A stretch of 64,000 nucleotides of DNA from Peromyscus leucopus (GCF_004664715.2 NC_051069.1:686001-750000), one strand, 5' to 3'; positions 1 through 12,589 are shown, numbered from the stretch's first letter. Notes: a model not told the origin generated them from the letters alone. Numbers and translations are program-made.

Positions 1-113
<113 letters not shown>

Positions 114-1883
114 TTTGGGAACTAGCATTCTAGGGTATCTTTGGTTATGTTTGCTTCTCTGGCATCCTTGGCTGTCTAGTGGATTTCTGAGCTGGATTAC
201 TAGAGACTTTTTCATGGAGTAGGTCAGATTGCCATGGTGTTTCTTGGCTTCCTGGGTGATGGCAGGTGACAGATTCATTCCCTTGACAAAATTGAAGAAG
301 GCACAGGCAGCTTTGTCCCAGGAAGGTGTCACCTGTGCTGGCCTCCCACTGTTAATGTCCTCAGTGTGTTGACATTTTTACTTAAAGACCAACCCTGGAT
401 CTCAGAATTATTCTTTTTTTTTTTCAGTTGGCCACATCATCATGATTTTATTTCTGTTTTGAAATGGCTGTATATTGCCTTACCAGGAAAAAACTTTCAA
501 GTGGTCACACAGATTCCACAGGGACAAAGATTGTGTGCCTAGGGTCAATGAACCTTTTTAGGCCTTAGTGTGGAGGGAAACCTGAGAAGCTAAGTGTGAT
601 GTGAGGCTCTGTTCTTTCTTGGTGAGATAGCCCAGAAGTCATAGAGACTGAATACTTTTCAGTATTTTTGTAAGTCTCATTTTCCTAAATTCAGAAGTAT
701 GATGTACCTAGTGAAGTTATAGCAAACAGCAAATAAATTAATATTTATTGCTACACTGGGCCAACCTGTAGTATAATGAGTATGGAACTTATGGAAATAT
801 AAAATTATTATACAGTAGCCTTTAAATCCCCAGACAGCAGACTAGTTAAAGTAAGCTTCCGATTAGCCCTGATGATGATGGGCTAAGTTTTGTTCTATTA
901 CTGTTTAACTCATAATTTCTAGAAAGCAAGTAGATGTCTCTTTCCCTTGGTGAATGTAATATCTGTGGTGTTTGTAATAAATACAGAATATTCTGTACTT
1001 AAAAATATTTCCCTGCATAATGAGTTTAAAATTTTATTTTATAACACTTTATATTAATGCTATCTATATTTAAAATGTTTTATAAATATAAACTTTTCTT
1101 AGATTGCATTTTTATATAAACAAGACTAGAACTGGAGAAAATATATTAAACTAGTAATTCCATTGAGATTGATGATTTGAAATTTTAGATTTGTCATATT
1201 TATGTTTTAAAAGGAGGACTTGAATAGTACGTAGTTTTTCTTTAGTGTGATGTCTTGCTTTTCAAGGAAGTGGGGGCAGAAAGATCAGAAGTTTGAGGTC
1301 ATCCTCAGCTATATAGCAGGTTTCAGTTTGAGACCAGGGTAAGCTCCATAAAACCCTGTGGCTTCCTGTTCTGACATCCTTACACCCTTATGAGTGATCT
1401 CTGCATTCTTTTCCAGGTGTATTGGAAGACCTTTACATTTGCACATAGTGTCTAGTGTAGCATGCTCTAACTCAGTGTTGTTGGAGAATAATACTCATTT
1501 AGTTTAAAAAACAAAAATTCCAAACTGCCTCTTCCCTTTATCCACATAAAACCTTGGTTGCTGGAAGTTAAATGTATCTCTAATAATGCCAGTCTCCTCG
1601 TCAGATTCCATCTTTCTCACTAATGTACCTTAAACCAGGTAGTATTTCTCAATTTTGATTTGTTATCTGATCATCTATCTCATTTCCTTGTGAGTCCAAA
1701 AAGGCCACAAGTTAATCTGTGGTACATATTTGTTTATGTTTAATAGGCGTTTTCTTTGCTAAGGCACCCCAGGTGACTATAGATTATGGAGATTCTCTGT
1801 CATTGTCTTTAATTGAGTTAATCCAACATTGTAGTCTATTTGGAGATGTGTAGGACTTTTTTCTTTTTTTCTCCCCCGCGCCC
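114..1883. other. unique or unrecognised intronic/intergenic DNA
   Basis: AT-rich DNA with no repeat class I recognise with confidence and no long open frame. A very weak SINE-like stretch sits near 1255-1350 (wording such as GAAGTTTGAGGTCATCCTCAGC), probably an eroded B1 or B4 tail. Nothing else could be supported. Confidence 0.5.
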
Positions 1884-2024
1884 CAGACAGGGTTTCTCTG
1901 TTTAACAGTCCTGGCTGTCCTGGAACTCACTTTGTAGGCCGGACTGGCCTCGAACTCACAGAGATCCACCTGCCTCTGCCTCCCAAGTGCTGGGATTAAA
2001 GGCCTGTGCCACCACCACTCAGCA
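1884..2024 (-). repeat. B1 SINE (7SL-derived)
   Basis: Reverse-strand B1. It reads GACAGGGTTTCTCTG at the left, CTGGCCTCGAACTCACAGAG in the middle and GTGCTGGGATTAAAGGC near the right end. It is near full length with moderate divergence. The T/C-rich stretch just left of it (1857-1880) is the remnant of the oligo-A tail. Confidence 0.95.
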
Positions 2025-2489
2025 ATTAATGAACATTTTCATAGTTAATAATTGTTGGTCATCCAGAATTTAAACAATTAAATGCAACCTGAAGGGAGAG
2101 TAGCACTTACATAAATACTATCATAGTTTAATGTATGAAATTTTATATTTCCTTTTATTTGCTCTCCTTAAGGGTGTCTTACTAGGACTTCACACAATAG
2201 TTTAAGCAAATTGAACTCCCTTTTGAGTTTGAGGAATATTTGTACTGTGATAAATGAGTAAACGTAAGACTGTAATTATAAGTAAGGTCAGTTTTCTGCT
2301 TATTCAGTGATCATATCGAGTGAAGGAGTAAGAACAGATGTAGAGAATTTCCTAGAGGTAGAGTGCTAAGAGATGTCTCCCTTGTATTAGTCACTGGACC
2401 TGAGATGATAAATTGATTGACATAGAAGATTCTGTTTTGATCATTGTTACCAATTCTTTGGAGTGCCATGTGTTGAGATAGCCTTATAT

Positions 2490-2652
2490 TTTGTTTGTTT
2501 TTTGAGACAGGTTTTCTCTTGATCTTTTATTAAAAAATTTTTTGAGATAGGATCTCTCTGTACAGCACAAGCTGGCCCCTTAGCTGGTACATCCTCTTGC
2601 CTCAGCTTCCTAAATATTTTGATTAAAGGTCTGTGCTACTATACTTGGCAAG
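2490..2652 (-). repeat. diverged B1 or proto-B1 SINE
   Basis: Reverse-strand B1-like sequence with two GAGA(C/T)AGG starts (2504 and about 2543), then GCCTCAGCTTCCTAAAT and GATTAAAGGTCTGTGCTACTA. The doubled start suggests an old copy with an internal duplication, or two overlapping fragments. Confidence 0.75.
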
Positions 2653-2655
2653 ATA

Positions 2656-3364
2656 GGAATTTTTTGTTTGCTTATTTGGGGATTTTTAAATTAAGTACTT
2701 TCGCTTAACATCAAATTATCTAACAAAATAGAGGAATTAAATGAGCTTATTAATGTCATTTGAGCAACAGTATTCTGTTTTTAAAAGAATGTAGTGTTCA
2801 TAGACCAAGCTGCATTGTGTTTTGGGATGATGAGGTTGATTTCCAGTGGACTCTGGAGTTCTGTTGAGTTGTGCACAACTCGTTTGGTTGTCTTCAGTAC
2901 ATTTTCATTGCGTTTAAGTCAGCTTCAGATGCAGGTTGTTATTAGTTCCTTTTCGTTCATGTTATTATTAGATAGATCTTGATGTTTGTAAATGCACTGT
3001 CTACCTGTAAGCTTGCAGTTGTGTTAGTTACTTGCTAATTTAGGTGAGAATAAACGAATAGTTTCGTGTGGCCATCAGGATAGAGTCAAAGTCAGATTTA
3101 GCCTGCAGTGCATGTTCATTTGAGTAAGAAGAAAGGAGATGGAATTTCATGAAGAAGTGTCACTGTGCCCTGACCACCTGCAAGGTGCTTTACTTTTATT
3201 AATTAAATTAAAATTGAGGGCTCTATAGAAGTATTATTTCTTAAACCTTCGAATTCTGGCATATATTCTGGTTCTGTGGTAACTGTCATTACATTTTTCT
3301 GCTTCAGTATTTGAACAGTAGCTTTTTGTTGTTGTTGTTATTTGTTTGCTGATTTTTATTTTTT
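2656..3364. other. unique DNA, nothing recognised
   Basis: No repeat or exon signature was recognised. The sequence is of ordinary AT-rich composition. A short frame at 2794-2982 has no coding features. Confidence 0.4.
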
Positions 3365-3508
3365 CAAGACAGATTTTTCTCTTTGTAACAGTCCTGGCTG
3401 TCCTGGAACTTGCTATGTAGACCAGGCTAGTCTCGAACTCATGAAGATCCTCATGCTTCTGCCTCCAATTGCTGGGATTAAAGATATACACTTCCACCAC
3501 CCTGCCTG
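3365..3508 (-). repeat. B1 SINE
   Basis: Near full-length reverse B1: CAAGACAGATTTTTCTC, TCCTGGCTGTCCTGGAACT, TGCTGGGATTAAAG, ending CCACCACCCTGCC. It has about one mismatch per ten bases against the rodent consensus. The open frame read across it on the minus strand is a by-product of the SINE. Confidence 0.93.
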
Positions 3509-3589
3509 AATAATAGTTTTGTAGAGATATGATATACTAGTATCTTAGATTTATGCAACATTTTCCTCTGTTTGGTTTCAAGAACACTG

Positions 3590-4110
3590 CATACCCTATT
3601 CATGAAGAAATCTCATTTCTATTAGAACTGAGTTTCATTCTTTCCTCTTTTCAGCCCCTGGCAATAGCTTGTCTTTCTGTTTCTACCAATTCGCTTGTTT
3701 TGGACATTACAAATAAACAAATCATAAAATAAGTGTTTTGTGATTAGTTCTTTTCACTTAGCATATTTTCAAGGTTAATTCATAGTGTAACTTATGTCAA
3801 TACTTAGTTCCTTTGTGACTGAACAGTATTCCCTCATATGGATATACCACATTTTATTTATCTTTCCATTATTTAATTAAGGTTTGTTTTGTTTTACCTT
3901 CTTAGGTGTTGATACCAGTGTAGTGTACACTTTTGTCACTACGTTTCCAATTTTCTTGTATATAATCATGTATCATTTTGTGAGGTTTATTATGAGAAAT
4001 ATATTCTTATATGCAAACCTAGAATGTACTTACACAAGTTTTGTTAATCTAACAGTGTGCTCTCGATGTATTCTAAAGATGTGGAAATGGAAGATGAATA
4101 AAGCTGCTGC
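3590..4110 (-). mobile_element. ancient L1 (L1M-type) 3' end fragment
   Basis: Read on the minus strand it resembles the mammalian L1M 3' region. The phrase for 'accttgaa..atgctaagtgaa' lies at about 3763-3775, the sense of the ATATACCACATTTT motif at about 3844, and a GAATAAAGCTGC stretch at the right edge. The copy is old and heavily diverged. The frame at 3884-4162 comes from this DNA and is not a gene. Confidence 0.7.
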
Positions 4111-4179
4111 CAGTTTAACGCCATGTTGTTTAACACAGTGCACTTTAAAAATACAAGTCTAAGGAAATTACTCAAATGT

Positions 4180-4290
4180 GCAGGCATGTACCACACATGT
4201 GGTCATAGCACTTAGGAGGCAAAGGCTCAGAGTGATTTGAGCTCAGGGATATAAGAGCAGCACAATGAAACCCCAACCTCAAAGCAAAAT
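4180..4290 (+). repeat. degenerate B1-like SINE
   Basis: Plus-strand traces of B1: GCAGGCATGTACCACACATG, CATAGCACTTAGGAGGCA, TTGAGCTCAG and TGAAACCCC. They are in the right order but strongly diverged and shortened. Confidence 0.5.
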
Positions 4291-4299
4291 TATAGTAAA

Positions 4300-6774
4300 A
4301 AGTAAAAAGTACATGACCAAGTGTAACACAGCTGTTACTGTTGTTGCGTATAATGGACTTTCCCTAATGGTGTGTGTTGTACTTTATACCATGGTAGCTC
4401 AGTAGGTATGCTGCACCAACATCACATTAATAAGAACTGAATACCACATTCCTTTATGACAGGTACTTATATTCCCGTTGTTGTTGACTTGTCCTAGTGT
4501 ATCTTATGACTGTACCTAGGACAACTCTATTGAACCAGTTGAAGAACTGCCAGACTTTCCCAAACTAGGTTCAGGTCTTGATATTTTTTACCAAAATTTG
4601 TCTTTAACTTTAGACATCATAGTTATGTGTGAAGACCTCACTGAAATCTTGATGTGCATTTCCTTAATGACTAATAATGTTGGGCAACAGTTCATGTGCT
4701 TTCTGATGTTGTACCTTGTCAGATTGGAGAAATGTCTGCTTGGGACCAGTGCTTTAACTCTCTAAATGGGAATGGCAATCTGGCCTGTTTCCTTGAGGTT
4801 GATGTGAGGAGAGGGTATATCTGATGCTCGGTGCAGGCCTAGCACTTAGGAGAAAAGTTTTTGTTAATTCTTTCCCATCCTATCTCAAATCTTGCAGAAA
4901 AGGCTGAAGTTTAGAGGAAGCAGCCACATAATTCACTAGAGTTCATTGGATAATTGTGAATACTAATTGCAGATCTTCATTTTTCAAATTTCAACAATGT
5001 TCTCCTCATCACAGCCCACCTTCTTGCCCATGATGAAACTCTTCTCTGTGAAACACTGTTTAGTCCATCAGCTTAGTTTTGCAGCTGTTTTTTATATTTT
5101 TGCTATAAAAGCAAACATAGCTGGCTTAAATTCAAAGTTGAATTTTATAAAGTCTTTCTTTGGATTGACTTGGACTGTGCTGTATGTACCTTAGTAAACA
5201 CAAGACTGTCTTCATACCTTCTCACCTCTCTGGGATAAAGTGCTATTAACAGAGAAAATGCTCGATTTGGATGTGTGTCTTACATGACCACAAGTGCTGT
5301 ACAGCTAATATGGTTGAGGAGTTCTGGTCTCCAGATGATGGCATCATTGTCAGACTATCTTTGTTAAGGTTTAGTTTAGAGTGCACAGAACAGCTGACAT
5401 GTTTTATTGACCCTTTGGGCTCTTTGTGGAGTCTAGAGAAGCAGCATCTCTAAATCATGTACAAAATGACTTTTTCTTAAGCTTTGTACAGCTTAACTGT
5501 AGAAAAGGAAAGGAAAAAAAATCTTTCTAAAACAGAAGAGAAACTAGTGCTCTTTGGTTGGATTAGTTGAGGAGTACATTAACCAATCTATATTTAATTC
5601 TTTTCTACCATAAGTTAGCCATCAGTTCTGAAGCACTGGTATGAAGTACTAATCTTTTAAAGCAACAGTTGAGATCAGTGATATTTGCAAGTCGAGATAA
5701 GATCATTAGAAAGTGTTCTAATTTGGGTACTTTCAACTAGAATTCTTTTTGAATTAATAGTAAATGATTTTGAAAATTCAGTGCTTGTGATTAGCCACAT
5801 TTCTAGGTATGTCTGCCTGATTCAAAAGCTCTTCTGTTGTGTCCTTTTTATGTTGCCTTTGAATAGTATTTTGTATTCATGCCAGCTAAACAAATAAAAT
5901 TTCAGTTTTGTACTTCACTTTCCAAAGCATCATTAACAGGCAAATTTTGGAAAATGTATTTTGGTGGTTAAACAGGACATGCCCTCTGGCTGTAGCTGTG
6001 GTACTGTTGAATCATGCCTGTTGGCTTGGATGAAGCCAGTGACCATTATTTCTTTTGTTTTCCCTTCTCTGGTAAATCATTATAGTAATCTACAGCATCT
6101 TTAGCTTTGTTGCAGTACCTGAAGCATATCTGTGTAAATCATTTCAGAAATTATTTTCTTGATATTTGAGAATGGTAGTATATCATTTCAAATCGTATTG
6201 TTACTCTATTTGTGAAACAAAGTGACTTAAACTCAATTTTTTTTTATTTTTTAATTTTTTCAGTTGCAAAATTCAACTTTAATAAAGTCGCAAAGACAAA
6301 GAAGTTAGACCTATATCTTTAAATTAGTAGACAGTTAGGAATTTAGACCTTATTTATCAACCATATGTTGTTACTTATTTAAAATTTTCTAGAAGCCTGG
6401 TGGTGGCAAAGACATAAGCCCTTAGACATACTTAGACATAATATAGCGATCTATGTTAGCTCTTGCTAACCTGAGCATACCTTCATTACCTAAGGAATTT
6501 ATCATCATGAAAAATCCACCCAAATTCAAAATATCCTGGGAGACCTGTTCTTGCCTTCACAGTCTAAACAAGAGATCTAAGATTAACCAGAAGGCTTAAT
6601 ACCACGTGTCACTTTGATCAACATGGTTGTGAAGTTATATGGCATGCACTCTTTAACCTTAGTAAAGATGGCTGCCAGGCACATGGTCCTTTTCATCAAG
6701 ATGAGGCATCAACTAAGACAGAGGCAAGTCATGTGGCTGCCAATTAAACTCAAATATTTTTACTTACTCCTTTT
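4300..6774. other. long repeat-poor stretch
   Basis: About 2.4 kb without a SINE, LINE or LTR that I can name. The 4930-5460 part contains two short open frames and a moderately GC-balanced composition, but no splice-site pair or domain signature. It could hold conserved non-coding DNA. I see no direct proof. Confidence 0.4.
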
Positions 6775-6841
6775 GGTTTTGGGTATTAAACACAGTGCAT
6801 ACTAAGCACATGCCCTACCATTGAGCTCAACTCTCAGCCCC
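6775..6841 (-). repeat. diverged ID-type SINE (tRNA-derived)
   Basis: The reverse complement of the ID pattern is visible: TTGGGTATTAAACACAGTGC, TAAGCACATGCCCTACCA, TTGAGCTCAACTCTCAGCCC. The last block is the antisense of the tRNA-like head that reads GGGCTG.GA....TCAGTGGTAG in intact copies. Confidence 0.72.
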
Positions 6842-7157
6842 TTATTCATATTTCTGTTAAGTTTAAGGAATGACGTTTGTTTACCTCCTCATGGAAAGAA
6901 CTAACAAGCATCTAGCCATAGTGCCTACCTATCTGTGGTAATGGCGAACACATAACAACATACCAGTATGCTTTTTGCTAGATTTTGGAATTGGCACATC
7001 TAGTTGCTGGTCACCTCCCGAATAGTTGGAAAACAGCTAGTTAGTGCTTTTAGTGTAAGCTGTGTCAGGGCACAGAAGAGGGCCATGAATTAGGAGACAC
7101 CTTAATGTTTTTTCTAGTCACTGACTTTATCTATCATGAAAAAAGCTCCACGATTAC

Positions 7158-7600
7158 AGGCTGTCCTTAACTTAGGATGGTTTGGCTTACAATTTTTGAC
7201 TTTTTCAAGTTTCAGTATATATTCAGAGAAACTTTTGAGTTTTGAATTTGGTGTTTTCCTAGGCTAGTGGCATATACTAACAGTACCGTGGTGGAGCTGA
7301 GCAGAGGTGGCAAGGTGTGAACACATTATTCTAGCAATTATTAATCTAAGAGTAATGTGTTGCCAGGATTTTTTTGTTGACAGATAATACTGAGTTTATA
7401 ATACTTTGTTAGGAAATAGGCTTTGTGCTACATGATTTTGTCCAATGATAGGCTAATGAAATGTGAATGATTTAAGACAAGCTAAAATATGTTGAATAGA
7501 CTAGATATTGAAATGCTTTTTTATCTACTAATATTTTTATTTACAACGGGGTTGCCAGAATATAAAATCAGGAGCACCTGTAATAATTAAGGACCTAATA
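7158..7600. mobile_element. ancient DNA transposon, Tigger-type (mariner-like MITE)
   Basis: The left end reads GGCTGTCCTTAACTTAGGAT then GGTTTGGCTTACAATTTTTG. The middle has AAATAGGCTTTGTGCTACAT, GATTTTGTCCAATGATAGGC. The right end has CTAATATTTTTATTTACAAC and AGGAGCACCTGT. This order matches a mammal-wide non-autonomous Tigger-like element as I remember it. The copy is highly diverged with small indels. Confidence 0.65.
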
Positions 7601-8754
7601 TAATATCTTAAGTAATCTGTCTGAAGTTTTGCATTCTTACTAATTGATATCTCCATTTAGAGAGAAGTTAGATGTACTTTTTAAAGTGAATTGTAGGTAA
7701 TAGTCCACCACTGAGATACTTTTTCCAGTTGTCTCTTTGTGGAGGAATCATCATCATTGTGTCTTCTTTTGGCTAATCACCAGACTCTTTTTCCCACGAG
7801 GAGACTCTGTTAAATATATTTTATTGTGTGCATACATTTTTTCTTTTGGTCTGCGGACTATATTATCACTATTAGCCTAAATGTGGACAAAATATGGTAT
7901 TCATAGCTATAAGAAAGTAAATTCATGTATGTTTAGAATCCAAATATGGAAAACAAGCTATTTTTTTTTTTTAATGAACTGCCTTTACAAGAGACAGAAT
8001 ACCCAGGGTATTAGCATAAAAATTACAAGTCAACTTTTAGGGTTGTCAGAGGTCAGTTTAGACTCTGCTACATGTCTACATGATCCCTGGCATGGCTAAT
8101 GGATGTTTTTAATGGATTCTAAGTGCCTGGACAGTTTTAAATTGCCCCCTGAATTATCAAAGAAATCTGCTGTTTAAGAGCAGGTATACCTAGCCTTGTT
8201 TCATTAAGGATTTGAACTGGAATGTTTGCTATTTTAAAATGAAACATGTATTTTCTTGCTTTTCCTTTTTGATTAGATCATCTGTATATGCTCTTCCATG
8301 ATTAGGTTATTCAGAATGCTTAGCTATCCCAGATATCCCTGCCAGCAGACTCTCTGAGTAAAAGGAACAGGTACTCTATGCATGCTACCTAACAGACCAA
8401 GGAACTCTGAGCTGGTAAAATTACAGCTGTGTTTGCTGAAAATTAACCTATTTATCTTCTTATGTAATTATGAACTATATAGTCACTCCTCAAGTAATAG
8501 AGCTATAGGTGGCAAAACCCTTTCATATACATTTTTGTTTTCTTCCTGCTCACCCACTTTTATTTGCAGTTTATTTTTAGATTGTTTTAGAAGGATGCAG
8601 AGCCTTTTTATTCCTCATAGAGAATTACCACCTACTCCTTTATTTTCATTCTCCTTTGTCCCTTATCTCTCCAAGCATACTGTTGTTTAACAGTTGTTTT
8701 GTGTACAAGTTTAATGTTGCAGAGTGAATCTCATTGCTGTTGATCTTACCCTGA
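7600..8754. other. unique DNA, nothing recognised
   Basis: AT-rich DNA with no repeat I can assign. A 102-codon frame at 8382-8690 is rich in S, F, L and P. It has no start context, splice sites or domain and is most likely chance. Confidence 0.4.
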
Positions 8755-9335
8755 ACAAAATACCATCTTTGAACAGGAAGAAGTTTGTAGCTTCAGGTTG
8801 CTTCAGCTCTGCACGCCTCGCCTCGCCTGCCGTGTGAAGTCAGTTGCTTCATTCCAAACAGCACTGTATTAATATGCACAACATGACCATTTTCAGTAGA
8901 AGGTTATTAGAATGCTAGTTTGTATCCTCTAGTGAATGAAATGATGTGTGATTATGAAGTCATCAGGCATGGACCAGTAAGACTCCAGAGAGCCTGCCCC
9001 CTCGGAGGTCCTCAGGGTGCCATTGATTGGTGGCCATGTGTTTGTGCCCGATAGACTGTGAAATGGTGTGTTGCTACACGGCTGTGTTGCACCTGCGCCC
9101 CACCGAGGTGATTGATTGGTTTGGTCATGTGGAATGTTCCCATCTGGTCTGCAGTAATGTGTTTTTTTTTTTTTTTTTTTTTTTTCCCTTCTTCTGACTG
9201 CAAATAGCAAGAACTGGCTGGATAGTTATAGCAAACTGTTTCAGGAGCTAAATAATCCTTTTCCTCTGAGCACAAGTCAGAATGTGAAGGAGTTTGTTTT
9301 TGCTAACATTGTTTTATGAATAGTAATTCTTCATC
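8755..9335. promoter_or_regulatory. candidate conserved non-coding element
   Basis: A SINE-free block with unusually mixed composition, including CGCCTCGCCTCGCCTGCC at 8816. It has two ATTGATTGG motifs (about 9022 and 9111) that resemble PBX/HOX-type half sites, and TATTAATATGCA near 8868. A 24-base T run (9162-9185) interrupts it. The shape suggests an enhancer-like element, but conservation was not tested. Confidence 0.35.
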
Positions 9336-9539
9336 AGATTCTTGCCCCTCTCCGTAGGCTGTTACATGCCCCTCTCTCTCAATGGATTTTTGTCTCCTCC
9401 TCACACTAGATTAAGATATACTTTGTATATTTCTGTATTTCTTGTGCAAGCTTAAAGCAGATTCAGGTCTCCTTTGCTGCTTGTTTTCTGACAATGCCAC
9501 TTGAGGTGGCTTTCATTTTTTTTTTCCCCCAGAGATGGT

Positions 9540-10140
9540 TTCTGTGATCGTAATTGGATTATCAAAGTACTGATGTATTTTTAAGCCTTCATTTAACCTC
9601 ACAAAAGTAGTGCTTTATTTATCGAAAGCTACTGATGTTGCAGTTTAAATGTCAAGAAATTATTTATTAGGTTCTTTTAAAAAAAAGGTTCTATAGCTAC
9701 GTTGGGCGGTCTTGTTTGATATTTCTTAATCTTAGTCCTTTTTCATAATTGATCTATTCATTCCACCTAATGACTAATTACATATCAGAGCACATCATCA
9801 GCCACATTCATCATAGTAGAATGTAATAATCAATGACATTTCAACAAAGGAAAAAATAAATATGCAAATAAGGCCTCATTAACATTTGCATGAGTTGTTT
9901 GAATAATCACGTTGCTGACAAGGCTGTAATTAACAGAAATTGATGCTGAGTTCAGTATTTGATAGTGTGTTTTCTCAGCGTTTTATTGTTGTCACTGCGG
10001 GGGCTGAAATGAAGTTCTGCTCTACTTGTACCTTTCTAGAGTTGATTTGCTGGGCTGTGCCGGCTACCAAAGGCTTCTGGGAGCTCTTGATTCTGTGACC
10101 TGCACTTACTACATTATAAAAGATACTTTACTTAAATTTT
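9540..10140. promoter_or_regulatory. candidate conserved enhancer with inverted POU octamers
   Basis: Repeat-free block of about 600 bp dense in developmental transcription-factor words. ATGCAAAT (9862-9869) faces ATTTGCAT (9884-9891) as an inverted pair. GTAATTAACAG (about 9926) is a homeodomain core. TTTGAATAATCACG and TGCTGACAAGG lie between. AT-rich, homeobox-rich blocks of this kind are typical of deeply conserved vertebrate non-coding elements. That reading is inference from composition only. Confidence 0.45.
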
Positions 10141-10446
10141 TTTTTTAAATAAAGCTCAGTTACATTTTAGCAATTATGAAACAAATCTAAGAAGAAAACA
10201 GATATGATAATTTAATTTTTTGTTATTTTTCCAGAACTGATTTCTCTGAATCAGATACCACTAAAATTTCAAGGTTTAGGTTTGCTCATAGCATGGAAAA
10301 TTGCTTTCATTAAATTTTTCTCCTCTTAAGTCTGCCCCAGTAGATCAATCTGGAGAGGTTGGTGTGCTTGCTGTAATTGAAAATCACTTGCTTAGGCCAA
10401 CAGCAACAATGACAAAAGCCTAATTATAAAATGTACAGTTTGAGGG

Positions 10447-10473
10447 AGTGTGTGTGTGTGTGTGTGTGTGTGT
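10447..10473. repeat. (GT)n microsatellite
   Basis: About 13 uninterrupted GT units followed by TTCGCGCATG. It lies between two conserved-looking blocks. Confidence 0.95.
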
Positions 10474-10559
10474 TCGCGCATGTGGTGATTTTTTTTTTTA
10501 AGTAACACTGCTCCCCACATTCCTCCTCCTTTTCCTGTACTGTTTCCTGTTTTTGTCAT

Positions 10560-11060
10560 GGATATTAACTGAAATGTGCTAAACACAATAAAGCTGTTTA
10601 TGTCAGTTTTTTGGATGACTGCAAGTGCTGATTATAACAAGTTTAAGGAATTTCCTTTGTTGAATGTGTACCCGTGCCATATGGCTCAACATGGAACATT
10701 AACTTGACAGGGATAATGGATTGTGGTGTATGGAGACAATTTTGCCTGCAGCTTTACTATAACTCATTCTGGTTGGGGATCACAAGTTTCTAGTATGGGA
10801 TGGAGCAAACATCCAGATGGATTTACTTTACATAAAAGAGTTGCATTTCTTTTTATTTCCTCTCTGTAATTGGAAAAAGGAGCTTTTTTTTTAAGAAGCA
10901 AAATATTAAAAAGAATGGAAGATTTTAAAAAAGAGAAAATCATGAATTTTGTGTACTTTTTTGTAAAATGCTTTGAAAGAAGATAATTTCCGTGTATTTT
11001 GTGTGTGGATTTTTAAAGTCAGGTTTATATAAGCTAATGACAGTGTCTAAAGTTCCTCCC
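10560..11060. promoter_or_regulatory. possible conserved non-coding block
   Basis: SINE-free sequence with CACAATAAAGCTG, GTGCTGATTATAACAAG, CATCCAGATGGATTTAC and an AT-rich right edge. It continues the repeat-poor zone that begins at 8.75 kb. I can only say that it is free of recognised repeats and has enhancer-like motif content. Confidence 0.3.
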
Positions 11061-11690
11061 CTCGTGTTGAATTTCAGGACTGGGAACACGAGAATCAGTA
11101 TCTTTTCTGGTGTTCTTTAGTAATGGTCTTCATAAGATGATGTGGGTTTGTAAATGTTTAAAATTTCTCTCTCATTTTTTGCAGTATTTTACAAATCATA
11201 ACAAAGTTTATTATTTTTTTTTAACAGTAATGGAACAGAATTGCTAATTGTTGGCTCCTTGGTTCTTTTCTATATCCCTCTAAGAGTCACTTTAATTTAT
11301 CTAATGAGAAAAAGAAAACCAAAAGCAACTTCAGAAAACAATAAATGTAACCAAGTGTTAGTTACTAGGCTACTAGGAGTGCTGATAGCTAACATCAAGT
11401 TTAAGTCAAGGAAAGAAATGCAGACCATATTCTTCATGGTATGATCATCTGCTAAGAAACTGTAAACTTTAGGTAAAATGTAGACTTGACATTATCCATT
11501 AAACTATGTGCAGTTCTACACTTCCTATGTAAACTAAATCTTGATGATATGTGTATATGTGTGTGTATGCTTTCTTTTTCAGTGTTGTAAGTTGAACATA
11601 AGCTTTTTGTGCTTTAACCAAGTAATCTATTCTATCAGTGAGTCCCAACCTTGGTTTTTGAAGAGAGAACCTGTGCTCATAATCCTTTGG
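11060..11690. other. unique DNA, nothing recognised
   Basis: AT-rich sequence without a named repeat. The frame at 11241-11444 starts in AT-rich DNA and shows no domain. Its hydrophobic N-terminus (LLIVGSLVLFYIPLRVTLIY-like) is a chance feature as far as I can tell. Confidence 0.4.
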
Positions 11691-11696
11691 GTTTTT

Positions 11697-11745
11697 TAAG
11701 TGCTGGGATTTCAGGTATGTGCCTACATGCCTTATTGATCTTATA
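11697..11745 (-). repeat. B1 fragment
   Basis: Only the 5' part of a reverse B1 survives: AAGTGCTGGGATTTCAGGTA then TGTGCCTACATGCC. About 50 bp. Confidence 0.7.
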
Positions 11746-12274
11746 TTAGAACCTCTTGATACAAGTTAATCTTCTTCTATTGTCTTATTAAACTTTAGCT
11801 CCCAAGTCACTGCTGTTTTTAAAGTTCTATAAGTTCCTGGGATCTGAAGTCAGAGGCCAAAGTTTCTTACCCATCTTGGCCATGCCATAGACACTGGGAC
11901 ATGGTGGGAAACTGGGGTGTAAACTGGGTGGAAAGCCACACCTTGCGTTTACTCTTTCTTGTTGTTTGGAATCATTTTCTCTTTATGTCTCTTACGAAGT
12001 CACAGAGACCCAATAGAATATAATTTAGGACATAATTTAGGGTGTACCTGTAAACATTTACTCACATGTTTTTTTGGATTCAAAGTATAAACCAATCATG
12101 ATTTTCTGTGTAGTACCTCACTGATATATAACAATGAAGTAGAGAACTGGCCTTCAAAGAAACAGTAACATTCTCAGACGTGATTTTTATATTCATTTCA
12201 GTTTTATAGAACTTGAAGTCCTGTCGTGTCCCCATCAACAAAATAGTCTCTGTATTTTTGTTTTTTTTACATTT

Positions 12275-12455
12275 TTAGGCGTGTGTGTATCTGTCTGTGT
12301 CTGTGTGTGTATATGTTCATTAGCATGTTTCCGCACATACATAGACCATAGTACATGTATGGAGGCTGAAGAATAACTTCCTGGTGTCAGTTCTCTCCTT
12401 CCTTTCCATGGGTTCTAGGTACCAAACTTGGGTCATTATTCTTTCCCCCCCCATT
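12275..12455 (-). repeat. B4-type SINE (ID/B1 composite)
   Basis: Antisense B4 or related tRNA SINE. A TGTGTGTAT-rich left edge is followed by GGAGGCTGAAGAATAACTTC, TGTCAGTTCTCTCCTTCC and TTCTAGGTACCAAACTTGGG. The right end, where the head motif TGAGCCATCTC should be, is missing and replaced by a C-run. Confidence 0.65.
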
Positions 12456-12589
12456 AGACATTCATCAAAGATAACATAGATGGAGAAAGAGAATTTACAA
12501 CTTTTCAGTTTTCTTTTTACTTACTAGCATCAGAGGGTTGTGAAACATTTTTGTAAGATTGGACTTTGCTCTATGTATGGCAGGAGGGA

